A model generated the notes under the pieces. The model was not told the origin of the DNA. It made no database searches and was given only the letters and a program-made list of their open reading frames with translations. Of a stretch of DNA of 64,000 nt, positions 16,222 to 25,117 are shown one piece after another. The stretch is taken from the NCBI RefSeq assembly GCF_009362735.1, contig NZ_WHNP01000019.1, forward strand, positions 90,714 through 154,713, in the 5' to 3' direction. This DNA is from Paraburkholderia franconis. GTDB lineage: Bacteria > Pseudomonadota > Gammaproteobacteria > Burkholderiales > Burkholderiaceae. Made by a program: the position numbers and the translations under genes. Numbering within the stretch: the stretch's first letter is position 1; every line of letters begins with the position of its first letter.

Positions 16222-18846
16222 ATGTCCATAGACGCAGACACCACTATCGACGAACAGGTTGCTGCAATCGCAGACCGCATGACCCAGGAAGGCCGTGATG
16301 TTTCCCCCGTGACGATCTGGTCGGAGGTCCACAGCGGATCGATCGTCGCCGTTGCCGTCGCCTTGCAACGCTGGCGCGACGCGCGACAGCCCCAGACGCC
16401 GCCGGCTCAGGTCCAGCCCGACGTGCCGGACGACCTCGCCGAGGCCCTGATGAACATCGCACACCGGCTCTGGACGGCATCGCACGACGCGACGTCGAGA
16501 GTGCTCGGCGACCGTCTGGGCGCGGTGGACCATCAGCTCGCCGTCGCGCTGAAGGAGCGCGACGAGGCGCTGGCCGAATATCAGAAGACGGAAAAAGAAG
16601 TCGAAACGGGCCGCGACCGGCTCGACGGACTGACCAGCGAACTGCAGGCGCTGGACGATGCGGCGACGCGCGCGCGCACGGAGCTTGTCGAGGCGACCGC
16701 TCGCGCCGGGACGGCCGAAGCGAAGGCGGGGGAACTCGCGCAGCACGCAACGGCGGAGCAGGCCAGGCGGGAGGCGGCGGAGGCGTCGCTGGTCGAGCAG
16801 CACAAGGCGAACGAATGGCTCGCCGCGACGGTTTCGGGCAAGAACAACGAAATAGCGCGCCTCACGCAGGAGCGCGACGACGCGCAGCACGAAATCGCGA
16901 CGTTGAACGACGCGTGCCAGGCGAAGGCCGCCGAAGTGGAGCGATGGATGCAGGAGGCGGGCGCCGCCGCGTCGCGCGCCGATGCCGCCACTGCGCAGGC
17001 AAGCGAGAGCCTCGCGCGGATCGCCGCGCTGGAGGCTGATCTGGAGGCGCATCGCAGGCAATTGCAGGCTTCGGAGGAGACCGCAACGCGCGTTCAGGCC
17101 GAACTGGCCTCTGCGACCGCACGCGCGGTTACGGCGGAGGCGAAGGTCGAAGAGCTCGCGCAACGGGCATCGACAGCGGAGACGAAGCTCGAAGCCATGC
17201 AGGCATCGTTCGACGAGCAGCGCAACGCGAATGAAGGGCTGGCCGCAACGGTGTCGAGTCAGAAAGACGAGATCGCGCGGCTCACGCAGGAGCGCGACGA
17301 GGCGCGGCACGAAGTGTCGACGTTGAACGACACGTGCCAGGCGAAGACGGAAGAAGTGGCGCGATGGTCGCAGGAGGCGGGCGCGGCGACATCGCGTGCC
17401 GAAGCCGCCGAGGCGCAGGCGCGCGAACGCCAGGCGCGGCTCGCGGCGCTGGAGGCCGAGCTTGACGAAACCCGCGCCGCACTCGCAACCGAGCGGCAGA
17501 CGAGCGCCGCACGGGCGGATGAAGCGGCGGCGCGGCTCGAAGAACTTCAGCGCGTCACACGGGAACTGACAGAAGCTAAAGCGCGGATCGACGCGATGGG
17601 CGAGGCGAAGACCGTCGCAAACGCCGAACTGCATCGCATCTCGCAGGAAGCATCCGTTGCAAAGGAACGCGCCGATGCCGCCGAACAACGCGCAACGCAG
17701 TTGGAGCAAAGCCTCGCAGCAGAACAGCAGGCAAGCACTGCGCGGGCAGAAGAAACTGCGGCACAACGTGAAGAACTCCAGCGCATCACACGCGAACTCG
17801 AAGAGGCCAAAGCGGAGATCGTCGCTATCACCGAGGCCAAGACCGCCGCAGACGCCGAACTGCACCACATTTCACAGGAAGCATCCGCAGCGAAGGAGCG
17901 CGCCGACGCAGCCGAACAGCGTGCCGCGCAGTTGGAGCACAACCTCGCAGCAGAGCGCCAGACAAGTGCTGCGCGAGCCGAAGAAACAGCGGCACAGCGT
18001 GAAGAACTTCAGCGCATCACGCGCGAACTGGCAGAAGCGAAAACGCAGATCGATGCGATGACCGAGGCCAGGACTGCAGCAGACGCCGAGCGCGAGCGCA
18101 TTTCGCAGGAAGCATCCGCCGCGAAAGAACGCGCCGATGCAGCCGAACAGCGCGCCGCGCAGTTGGAGCAAAACCTCACAGCAGCGCAGCAGGCAAACGC
18201 TGCGCGAGCCGAAGAAACAGCGGCACAACGTGAAGAACTTCAGCGCATCACGCGCGAACTCGCGGAAGCCAAAACGCAGATCGACTCGGTGACCGAGGCC
18301 AGGACCGCCGCAGACACCGAACGAGAGCGCCTCTCGCAGGAAGCACTCGCTGCAAAAGAACGAGCCGACGCAGCCGAACAGCATGCCGCGCAACTGGAGC
18401 AGCGTCTCGCCGAACAAGAGCGCGAAGCGGCAGCCGCAAGGGACGCGCAACGCGAGCATCAAGCCGGCATCGAGGCAGGAGCAGCCACGACTGCGGACGA
18501 AATCGCCGCATTGCAACGCGAGATCGCGGCTCAGTCGAAAGCCCACACAAAGGCCTATAACGAGTTGCGCGCCAATGCCGAGCAGTGGGTCACGTACGCG
18601 AAGGAAATCAAACAGCGGCTCGAGCAGGCGAACGAGAAGATCCTGTTCATCGATGCGCGCAGCACGGGCGAAGTGGCGCTGTTGCGCCGACTCTCGTTCG
18701 AGCTGGAGCGGCTCAAGCCCGATCACGAACTGATCTTCCGCGAGGCGCAAAAAAAGCTGATCGGCACGACGATGGCGCAGCAGCTGGCCCAGAAAGGCTA
18801 CCGGTACGACCCGGCCACGGCCGTCATGTCGAAGGCGGAGAGCTGA
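16222..18846 (+). CDS. Long KfrA-like DNA-binding coiled-coil protein
   Basis: An 874-residue acidic protein. Residues 1-110 resemble the KfrA N-terminal DNA-binding domain (an ITIWSEVHSGS-like helix segment followed by VALQRWRDAR). Almost all the rest is Ala/Glu/Gln/Arg-rich coiled coil, with tandem repeats of 140 and 77 residues, both multiples of seven. The C-terminal 100 residues are less repetitive. Plasmid KfrA proteins are usually about 300 to 400 residues, so this one is more than double. ATG 16222 is preferred over 16204 because GAGGCG lies just upstream. No parA or parB neighbour is visible. A nucoid-binding or scaffold role is inference. Confidence 0.75.
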   Translation: MSIDADTTIDEQVAAIADRMTQEGRDVSPVTIWSEVHSGSIVAVAVALQRWRDARQPQTPPAQVQPDVPDDLAEALMNIAHRLWTASHDATSRVLGDRLGAVDHQLAVALKERDEALAEYQKTEKEVETGRDRLDGLTSELQALDDAATRARTELVEATARAGTAEAKAGELAQHATAEQARREAAEASLVEQHKANEWLAATVSGKNNEIARLTQERDDAQHEIATLNDACQAKAAEVERWMQEAGAAASRADAATAQASESLARIAALEADLEAHRRQLQASEETATRVQAELASATARAVTAEAKVEELAQRASTAETKLEAMQASFDEQRNANEGLAATVSSQKDEIARLTQERDEARHEVSTLNDTCQAKTEEVARWSQEAGAATSRAEAAEAQARERQARLAALEAELDETRAALATERQTSAARADEAAARLEELQRVTRELTEAKARIDAMGEAKTVANAELHRISQEASVAKERADAAEQRATQLEQSLAAEQQASTARAEETAAQREELQRITRELEEAKAEIVAITEAKTAADAELHHISQEASAAKERADAAEQRAAQLEHNLAAERQTSAARAEETAAQREELQRITRELAEAKTQIDAMTEARTAADAERERISQEASAAKERADAAEQRAAQLEQNLTAAQQANAARAEETAAQREELQRITRELAEAKTQIDSVTEARTAADTERERLSQEALAAKERADAAEQHAAQLEQRLAEQEREAAAARDAQREHQAGIEAGAATTADEIAALQREIAAQSKAHTKAYNELRANAEQWVTYAKEIKQRLEQANEKILFIDARSTGEVALLRRLSFELERLKPDHELIFREAQKKLIGTTMAQQLAQKGYRYDPATAVMSKAES
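16672..17511 (+). repeat. Two tandem 420-bp coding repeats
   Basis: The unit starting at 16672 recurs at 17092, exactly 420 bp (140 codons, 20 heptads) later. Shared landmarks are EIARLTQERD at about 16855 and 17275, CQAK near 16915 and 17335, and AALEA near 17024 and 17444. The copies differ at scattered positions, so the duplication is not recent. Confidence 0.8.
17599..18420 (+). repeat. Tandem 231-bp coding repeats, three full copies and a partial fourth
   Basis: Copies start at 17599, 17830, 18061 and 18292, each exactly 231 bp (77 codons, 11 heptads) apart. Each begins with (G/T)EA(K/R)T and contains AKERADAAEQ; the first three also contain AAQREELQRITREL. The fourth diverges after about 45 codons. 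Nucleotide identity between the middle copies is high, suggesting recent expansion or gene conversion. Confidence 0.85.
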
Positions 18847-19783
18847 CGCCCATTGCTCCCGCAGAAGCTGCCCCGTGCTTGGCCAGATGATCGACCAGCA
18901 TGCGCGCGGGCAGCGGCAGCGTGTCGAAGTTGCGCGCGACGATCAGCATCGGGCGCAGCGACCACGGCTCGTCGAGTTCGATCATTCGATAGCTCGCCGT
19001 CTGCGCGTAGGGCATCACGCTGCCCTCGGGCAGCACGCCGATGCCGAGCCCCGCGCCGACCATATTGCGCACGCCCTCGAAGCTCGTCACTTCGATGCGC
19101 ACGCGCAAGCGCCGTCCTTCGCGCTCCGCTGCCGCGCGGCACAGCTTCGAAATGGACGTGGCGTAGGGCATGATGATGAAGTCTTCATCGAGCGCATCGG
19201 CGAATTTGACGGCCGCGCGCCGCGCCAGCCGATGACTGTCCGGCACGATCAGCACCAGCTTGTCGACGCTATAGGTGCGCCATTGCAGGTCTTGCAGCGT
19301 ATCGCGAGGCGCGGAGCAGATGCCGAGATCCGCCATGCCGCTCGCGATGCCCTGCACGACTTCATCGCTGCTCTTCTCGACCATGTCGACGCGCACCTCG
19401 GGGTTCGCGCGCAGAAACGTATGCAACGCGCCCGGCAGATACTGGACCATCGCCGTGAAGTTCACGTAGATGCGCGCGTGTCCGCGCAGACCTTGTGAAT
19501 ACTCCGACAATTCATCCGATATCTGCTGCACGTGCTCGATCAGCCGCTTCGCATGGTGATAGAGCGCTTCGCCCGCAGGCGTCGCTTGCACGCCCCGGCT
19601 ATGGCGATAGAGCAGCGGCGTGCCCGCGTCGGTTTCGAGGTCGGACACGCGCTTGCTGACAGCCGATGCGACGAGGTGCGTGCGCCCCGATGCCGCCGCA
19701 ATGCTGCCTTCCTCCACGACGGCCACGAAGATGCGCAGCGACTCCATATCGAAGCGCATCGGCCGGTCTGGTGCAGCACGCAT
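18824..19783 (-). CDS. LysR-family transcriptional regulator
   Basis: A 319-residue regulator with an N-terminal winged helix-turn-helix (RIFVAVVEEGSIAAASGRTH, then AVSKRVSDLE) and a periplasmic-binding-protein-like effector domain. ATG 19783 has AGGAG upstream; the frame open to 20029 is an artefact. It is divergent from the old yellow enzyme gene, so it probably controls that gene and the following transporter and its own promoter from the 280-bp space between. Its last codons overlap the end of the convergent coiled-coil gene by 23 bases. Effector unknown. Confidence 0.9.
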   Translation of the reverse strand: MRAAPDRPMRFDMESLRIFVAVVEEGSIAAASGRTHLVASAVSKRVSDLETDAGTPLLYRHSRGVQATPAGEALYHHAKRLIEHVQQISDELSEYSQGLRGHARIYVNFTAMVQYLPGALHTFLRANPEVRVDMVEKSSDEVVQGIASGMADLGICSAPRDTLQDLQWRTYSVDKLVLIVPDSHRLARRAAVKFADALDEDFIIMPYATSISKLCRAAAEREGRRLRVRIEVTSFEGVRNMVGAGLGIGVLPEGSVMPYAQTASYRMIELDEPWSLRPMLIVARNFDTLPLPARMLVDHLAKHGAASAGAMGVSSPPST

Positions 19784-20062
19784 TGGCACTCCTTTCTCGG
19801 GTTTTCCCTGATCCGCGACGCGTCGGGCATCGCGTTTCGCGATGGCTCCGTTGAAGATTGAGAAGTTTTCAAACAGGCCGGAAACGCCCATTCTATCGGC
19901 GATACAAGGCATGTCACGCCGCCCGCCGCGTCTCGATCGGCATACGCAAGCATCGCGATTCGTCATTCTAAGGTGGTCCGCCGATGCCGTCGTCGAGACT
20001 GTCCGCGACGCGTCTGCGTGTGCGTGCACGTCATTCGCATCACTCGTTCAGGAACCGGATCA
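19784..20062. promoter_or_regulatory. Divergent LysR / reductase promoter region
   Basis: This 279-bp space separates the LysR gene from the reductase it probably regulates. LysR proteins usually bind a T-N11-A box here. Several T-rich and A-rich half sites are present near 19890-19980, but no single site is convincing by eye. Confidence 0.4.
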
Positions 20063-21184
20063 ATGAGCGCTTCAGCTTCACTCTTTTCTCCTCTCGAACT
20101 CGGCTCGCTTAAGCTGCACAACCGCATCGTCATCAGCCCGATGTGCCAGTACAGCGCCATCGACGGATCGGCGAGCGCGTGGCATCGCACGCATATCGGC
20201 AACCTGTCGTTGTCGGGCGCGAGCCTGATGCTGCTGGAAGCGACGGCTGTCGAAGCCACGGGCCGCATCACACCGTATTGCCTCGGCCTCTATTCCGATG
20301 CGAACGAGGAAGCGCTCGGCCGCGTGCTCGACGAAGTGAGACAGTTCAGCGACATGCCGATCGGCATCCAGTTGTCCCACGCGGGACGCAAGGCATCGAG
20401 CGAACCGCCGTGGCGCGGCGGCGTGCAGATCGCGCAGCAGGACGGCGGCTGGCAGGCGGTCGGCCCTTCCGCGATCGCACAGGGCGACGGCGAGATCGCG
20501 CCCGTCGCGCTCGATCACGCGGGGCTTGCGCGCATTCGCAATGCGTTCGCTGATAGCGCGAAGCGCGCGGCGCGACTCGGCCTCGCTGCGATCGAACTGC
20601 ACTTCGCGCATGGCTATCTGCTGCATCAGTTCCTGTCGCCGCTCGCGAATCAGCGTGACGACGAGTACGGCGGCTCGCTCGAAAACCGCATGCGCTTTCC
20701 GCTCGAAGTCTACGAAGCGGTGCGCGCCGTATGGCCCGAAGGCAAGCCGCTCGGCGTGCGCGTGTCGGCGACGGATTGGGTCGAAGGCGGCTGGGACCTC
20801 GAGCAGACCATCGAGCTTGCGAAGCGCTTGCGCGAGCGGGGCTGCGACTGGATCGACGTGTCGACGGGCGGCCTGTCGCCGTTGCAGAAGATTCCCGTCG
20901 GGCCGCATTACCAGGTTCCGTTTGCACGCGCGGTGCGCGAAGCGACGGGCATGCCGACCATCGGCGTCGGCCTTATCACGGATGCCGTCGAAGCCGATCG
21001 TGTGATCCGTGAAGGCGAGGCCGATCTGATCGCGCTCGCGCGCGCGGTGTTGTGGGACCCGCGCTGGCCATGGCACGCGGCTGCGCAACTCGGCTCGACG
21101 ATCAAGGCACCGCCGCAATACTGGCGATGCGAGCCGCGCGGCGCAGGACGCGTGTTCGAGGGCGCGTCGTTCGGCCAGCGCTAA
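20063..21184 (+). CDS. NADH:flavin oxidoreductase, old yellow enzyme family (YqjM-like)
   Basis: A 373-residue TIM-barrel FMN enzyme. It has the N-terminal SPMCQYSAIDG segment, where Cys is typical of YqjM-like enzymes, the active-site region HFAHGYLLHQFLSPLANQR and the signature DEYGGSLENRMRF. It probably reduces activated C=C bonds (enones, nitro compounds or terpenoids) with NAD(P)H in the cytoplasm. AGGA lies upstream of ATG 20063. A divergent LysR gene and a following MFS carrier gene suggest a small inducible pathway for taking up and reducing one compound. Confidence 0.92.
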   Translation: MSASASLFSPLELGSLKLHNRIVISPMCQYSAIDGSASAWHRTHIGNLSLSGASLMLLEATAVEATGRITPYCLGLYSDANEEALGRVLDEVRQFSDMPIGIQLSHAGRKASSEPPWRGGVQIAQQDGGWQAVGPSAIAQGDGEIAPVALDHAGLARIRNAFADSAKRAARLGLAAIELHFAHGYLLHQFLSPLANQRDDEYGGSLENRMRFPLEVYEAVRAVWPEGKPLGVRVSATDWVEGGWDLEQTIELAKRLRERGCDWIDVSTGGLSPLQKIPVGPHYQVPFARAVREATGMPTIGVGLITDAVEADRVIREGEADLIALARAVLWDPRWPWHAAAQLGSTIKAPPQYWRCEPRGAGRVFEGASFGQR

Positions 21185-21283
21185 CCGCCGCCTGACGTTG
21201 AACGAGGTTGAATCACGTTGATCCATGAGCCGGCGCGCGACCGGCATTGGACACTTCAGAACGAATGCATGAAGGAGACACAG

Positions 21284-22660
21284 ATGGAACACGGACAACT
21301 TGCCGTCGGCGTGCGCACCCGCTGGTACGACGGACTGACGTCGATGCACTGGAAGGTGCTCAAGGCGAGCTTTCTCGGCTGGATCTTCGACGGCTACGAG
21401 GCGCTCGCCATCGTCGTCGTGCTCGGGCCGATGCTGCATTCGGTGTTGACGGCGGAGCAGGCGGCGTCGCAGACGGTGTATGCGGGCCTTGTGATCGGCA
21501 TCACGCTGCTCGGCTGGGGCATCGGCGGACTGGTCGGCGGCATTCTTGCCGACTATGTCGGCCGCAAGCGGATGATGCTGTGGTCCGTGTTTCTCTATGC
21601 GCTCTTCTCGGGCATCACCGCGTTTTCGCAGACGGTCTGGACATTGTGCGCATTGCGCTTCCTGACGGGCCTCGCGATGGGCAGCGAGTGGAGCACGGGC
21701 ATCGCGTTGCTGTCGGAGACGTGGCCGGAGCAGGCACGCGCGAAAGGCGCGGGCTTCCTGCAGTCGGGCTTCGGCTGGGGCACGCTGGCCGCGGCCGTGA
21801 TCTGGTACGCGCTTGCGTCGACGCATCCGCTCGGCGCCGAATCGTGGCGGCTGATGTTCGTGCTCGGCGCGGTGCCTGCGTTCTTCGTGCTGTATATCCG
21901 GCGTGGCGTGAGCGAATCGGAGAAGTGGCAGCGCGCCGTGCGCGAAAAGCGATGGGCGGCTACGAGTACGGCTGGCACGGCTGCATCGGCCGCCAGCGAC
22001 GCCGCCGGCGACGCGCCGCAAACCGGCAAGCGTCCGTTCACGCTCGCGCAACTGTTCGCCGAGCGCGTGGCGCTGCGGCGCACGCTGATCCTGCTCGCGC
22101 TGTCGATCATCACGACGGTCGGCTGGTGGGCGATCTCCAGCTGGCTGCCGACCTATACGGTGGCCGTCGCCAGGGCCCAGGGCATTCAGGACGCCGTGTC
22201 GTGGGGCTCGAAGGTATCGATCGTCTATACCGTCGGCGCGATCGTCGCGTATATGCTCGCGGGCTTCATCGTCGATGCGATCGGGCGGCGCACGTTCCTG
22301 TCGCTGACGTTTGTCGGCTCGCTCGTGACGACGTTCATCACCTATAAGCTGACGTCGAGCGTCGAAGCGATGATGGTGATCGCGCCGATCAACGGCTTCT
22401 TCACGCTGGGCTGCGCCTATGTGTGGATGGCGATCTATCCTTGCGAGCTCTTCACGAGCTCCGTCCGTTCGACGGCGATCAGCTTCGTGTTCAACGCGGC
22501 GCGGCTGATCGCGTGGGTGTTCCCGATTATCGCGGGCAGCATGATCAAGTCGTTCGGCGGCGTGTCGCATGCGGCGCTCGCGCTCGGTTCGGTGTACGTG
22601 CTCGGTATCGTGTTGCCGTGGTTCCTGCCCGAGACACGTGGCGTGGGCATGCCGGACTGA
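21284..22660 (+). CDS. MFS metabolite:H+ symporter
   Basis: A 458-residue, 12-helix carrier. It shows the MFS loop motif GGILADYVGRKRMM between helices 2 and 3 and a central loop rich in Ala before TFAQLFAE-like sequence; the C-terminus ends LPETRG. It belongs to the sugar/aromatic-acid/sialate-like branch of the superfamily. AAGGAG at 21272-21277 is 6 bases before ATG 21284; upstream starts lack a site. It lies 100 bp after the reductase gene, so both are probably LysR-controlled. Substrate unknown. Confidence 0.88.
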   Translation: MEHGQLAVGVRTRWYDGLTSMHWKVLKASFLGWIFDGYEALAIVVVLGPMLHSVLTAEQAASQTVYAGLVIGITLLGWGIGGLVGGILADYVGRKRMMLWSVFLYALFSGITAFSQTVWTLCALRFLTGLAMGSEWSTGIALLSETWPEQARAKGAGFLQSGFGWGTLAAAVIWYALASTHPLGAESWRLMFVLGAVPAFFVLYIRRGVSESEKWQRAVREKRWAATSTAGTAASAASDAAGDAPQTGKRPFTLAQLFAERVALRRTLILLALSIITTVGWWAISSWLPTYTVAVARAQGIQDAVSWGSKVSIVYTVGAIVAYMLAGFIVDAIGRRTFLSLTFVGSLVTTFITYKLTSSVEAMMVIAPINGFFTLGCAYVWMAIYPCELFTSSVRSTAISFVFNAARLIAWVFPIIAGSMIKSFGGVSHAALALGSVYVLGIVLPWFLPETRGVGMPD

Positions 22661-22680
22661 CTGTGCGCTGCGAATCCTCG

Positions 22681-22714
22681 CGTACGCGTACGCTCACAGG
22701 GCGGCGCCGTCAGG
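22681..22714. other. Palindrome and repeated 16-mer between convergent genes
   Basis: CGTACGCGTACG at 22681-22692 is a perfect 12-base palindrome between the ends of the MFS gene and the glycosidase-like gene. It is followed by the 16-base string at 22699-22714 that also occurs at 12067-12082. A transcription end region is the simplest reading. Confidence 0.3.
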
Positions 22715-23768
22715 TATCAGGGTGTCCCGCGATGAAGCTGGTGAATGCGTCATACGGCTGACTCAATATCGCACCGTCGATCATCAGGCCGTAGGTCGAG
22801 TCTCCGCTATCGAGTTCGTAGTACATCACCGACTGGATGTTTGCCGTCTTTCTGGCCATGAAGTAGTTGGCAAACTGAGCACTGATATAGGTGGCCCGAT
22901 AGGCCTCTGTCTTTTCGGGCCCCGTGTTCCACTCGGTGAGCAGGAACGGCACGCCGTAGCGCGACTTGCAGTACGCCGGCAGATTGAAGCCCGGACCTGA
23001 CCCATCGGAACCGATATTGAAGATGTCGCCGTAAACCTCGAAGTTGTGCCACGTCGTCATGTCCCATCGTACCGTCGGATGACCGCCTGTTCCATCCGGC
23101 TGCATGCCGTCCCACAAAGCGTCCGATGCGCCGATGTCGGCGACGCAGAAATTGATGCCGCAACTCGCGCCGGGCTGAACCGACTTCACGCCCTGGATCA
23201 TTCCGCGCATGACGCCGCGCATGACCGGCCAGTTGGTGTTGTTGAAGTCCACGGCCTTCGTGCCGGCATTGGTGGAATCGAGAATGATGTCGCTTGCCCG
23301 TGTCAACTCATTGCCGCACTCGTACATCGTCACGCCATACGGGGCAAGCGCGCTGGCGACCGTTGCCGCGCAGGACTGCCCACGATCGTACGCGATCGAT
23401 TCGCTCGCGAACATTCTGCGGTTGCTATCGTAAATGCTGAGATCGATCAGCACGAACAAGGTCAGTCCCGCCGACTGGAATGCCTGAGCGAGTTTGGCCA
23501 CGGCATTCAGTTGCGCCGGGTCGTCTGTACAGCCGAGCCGATACGTCGAGCAGCCGATGCTCTTCATGATCGATACGACTTGGGCAGGCGTGTAGCGATA
23601 GTCGAAGTGTCCGTTGATACCGTAAAACGTGCCCGCCGTCGCAGCATTGACGACACGCGGATTGTTCGTGACAGCGCTTGGGCCGGAACCGCTGCCCCCG
23701 CATCCGCCAAGAACATAGCTGCCGCCGAGCGCCGTCAGGCAGCCGAGAATCTGCCGTCTTTTGAGCAT
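22710..23768 (-). CDS. Lipoprotein with clan GH-A (TIM-barrel glycosidase-like) fold
   Basis: A 352-residue protein with a lipoprotein signal (KRRQILGCLTALGGSYVLGGC). The rest looks like a (beta/alpha)8 glycoside hydrolase: YECGNEL would hold the acid/base Glu at the end of strand 4 and PFLLTEWN the nucleophile Glu at strand 7. Repeated YRLG, LFVLIDL and YGDIFNIGS strands fit the barrel. It could trim or release exopolysaccharide in the envelope, but the substrate is unknown and the GH family cannot be named. ATG 23768 opens the signal peptide; the frame to 23831 lacks one. Confidence 0.7.
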   Translation of the reverse strand: MLKRRQILGCLTALGGSYVLGGCGGSGSGPSAVTNNPRVVNAATAGTFYGINGHFDYRYTPAQVVSIMKSIGCSTYRLGCTDDPAQLNAVAKLAQAFQSAGLTLFVLIDLSIYDSNRRMFASESIAYDRGQSCAATVASALAPYGVTMYECGNELTRASDIILDSTNAGTKAVDFNNTNWPVMRGVMRGMIQGVKSVQPGASCGINFCVADIGASDALWDGMQPDGTGGHPTVRWDMTTWHNFEVYGDIFNIGSDGSGPGFNLPAYCKSRYGVPFLLTEWNTGPEKTEAYRATYISAQFANYFMARKTANIQSVMYYELDSGDSTYGLMIDGAILSQPYDAFTSFIAGHPDT

Positions 23769-24180
23769 GTAAGTTTTCCGCCGCCGGAGTACCGGAAACA
23801 AACCGTGGAGGTGCCAGACGGGTAACGACACGAGCCGCCGTTGCCGGCACGTCGCATCGACCAGTAATTAGTGCCATTGCCGCATCTGTCGGTCATTTTT
23901 TCGGCAAGAATATGACGGAATAGAAGAAGCCGTTATAGGGAAAGCGAAATAGAAAAACGGGTGGAGAATCTGCTGGAACACATCTAGCAGGTAATCATGA
24001 CCGAATACCGTGAACGCAATGGGCAGACGCAGGTAAAAATGCTCGGACCGGGTATTGGACCAAGGTCCAATACCCGCTGGCGCACGCCCGGCTTATTCTT
24101 GACTTCGCGCATGTTCGTTCGGAGATTCGCATGACGACGTCAAAGAATCTGCTGATAGCCATGGTCCGTGCGGCGGTCGG
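23769..24180. other. Intergenic region with a 28-bp palindrome
   Basis: Between the minus-strand lipoprotein gene and a plus-strand gene. Apart from the palindrome at 24049-24076 and a possible upstream start at ATG 24131, nothing coding is seen. AT-rich stretches at 23890-23970 probably hold the promoter of the lipoprotein gene. Confidence 0.5.
24049..24076. promoter_or_regulatory. 28-bp palindrome with TTGGACC-AA-GGTCCAA core (site 1)
   Basis: Two 13-base arms are perfect reverse complements, separated by AA. The segment 24058-24074 is identical at 16 of 17 positions to 35772-35788, and a shorter version occurs at 42866-42884. It lies 55 to 105 bases upstream of the next plus-strand start. 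A dimeric regulator site is more likely than a terminator, since no T run follows. Confidence 0.55.
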
Positions 24181-24942
24181 TTGGCCGTACGTTTCGACTA
24201 TGACCCGATTTCGGGCGATGTTACCGGCAGAATGTTCCATTCAGGGCCCATTCCACACAGCCCGTATGCCGGGCAGGCGAAACACGGGCCGCGCACGGCG
24301 AAGCCGGCCATGAAACGGGTGCCCGACTGGGACATCCTCCAGACTCGCGAAACGATCAGGCAGGCTGCCTACGATCTCGCTCGTAGCGGAGTTTGCGATG
24401 GATGGCAGGACGTATGGCGTGCGCTCCGTGCGCGCTTCACCGTCGATCAACTGACGACGATCTTCGAGAACCCGCTTTGCCGTCTCGATGTCGATCGGCG
24501 TTGCTATTGGGCGCGCAATCCCGGGAAGCATGACAGCGAGCTAACAGCCCGTTCGCCTGTGATCAGGCGAGACATGTGTGAAAAGAGCGGGACGTTGATT
24601 CCCCGGGCTGTTGATCGTCAGCCCCAGAGGACGGAACGGCTGGCTGGGCAAATCAAGGCGCTGCTGGCGGATGGCGGCGAGCGCACCGCGATGCAGATCG
24701 CGCAGCAACTGGGCACGAGCCGCAACGAGGTGCTCGTCGCCGTACGCGTGATGTTGGCCGATGGAGCGCTGCAGGTAACGCGCCACGTTTGCGCGAGTCA
24801 TCGCGGCCGGGGGGCGCGCGTGTTTGCGTGCGCCGGTACGGTCGCGAGGAAAAGGCATGAAGAACGCGGGTTGTACGCGCCGTGGCCGCAGGCGGACCCG
24901 GTGGTGACGACAGCCATCGATGCTATTGCGCGCCACAGGTGA
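24181..24942 (+). CDS. Uncharacterised protein with a C-terminal winged-helix-like segment, start uncertain
   Basis: Open frame of about 253 residues. The first part (RFDYDPISGDVTGRMFHSGP) and the middle (DWDILQTRETIRQAAYDLAR) read like a real soluble protein; residues 165-205 resemble a winged helix (TAMQIAQQLGTSRNEVLVAV). No good start exists in this frame: 24181 is a TTG without a ribosome site, and ATG 24310 would drop the N-terminal part. In the neighbouring frame ATG 24131 has GGAG 6 bases upstream and encodes a helical MTTSKNLLIAMVRAAVG, so a frameshift near 24180 is possible. It may be a damaged gene or a sequencing error. Function not recognised. Confidence 0.45.
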   Translation: MAVRFDYDPISGDVTGRMFHSGPIPHSPYAGQAKHGPRTAKPAMKRVPDWDILQTRETIRQAAYDLARSGVCDGWQDVWRALRARFTVDQLTTIFENPLCRLDVDRRCYWARNPGKHDSELTARSPVIRRDMCEKSGTLIPRAVDRQPQRTERLAGQIKALLADGGERTAMQIAQQLGTSRNEVLVAVRVMLADGALQVTRHVCASHRGRGARVFACAGTVARKRHEERGLYAPWPQADPVVTTAIDAIARHR

Positions 24943-25117
24943 CGATGCCTGCTGTCGCCTGCTAACGACGGGGGACCAAAAAGGGTGGAACAAAAAGGGC
25001 GGTGCCTTGACCAGCATTGCGCTTCTGGCTCGTCGTCGGGCCGCCTTGGTGGAAGCTGCCTGGCCACGTACAGAAGGTCAAGCGCCGCGATTTGCCCGTG
25101 TCGTCGCGGCACGCTAC

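Noticed and set aside
16126..17868. 580-residue open frame on - opposite the coiled-coil gene
   Set aside because: It is only the antisense of the repeats, which explains its own repetitiveness.
17599..18420. Regular 231-bp repeats considered as a CRISPR or satellite array
   Set aside because: The period is too long, there are no spacers, and the repeats are in frame in a coiled-coil protein.
20078..22570. 830-residue open frame on - opposite the reductase and MFS genes
   Set aside because: Its protein is Arg/His/Asp-rich without any domain; the opposite strand encodes two clear families. It is a GC-rich antisense shadow.
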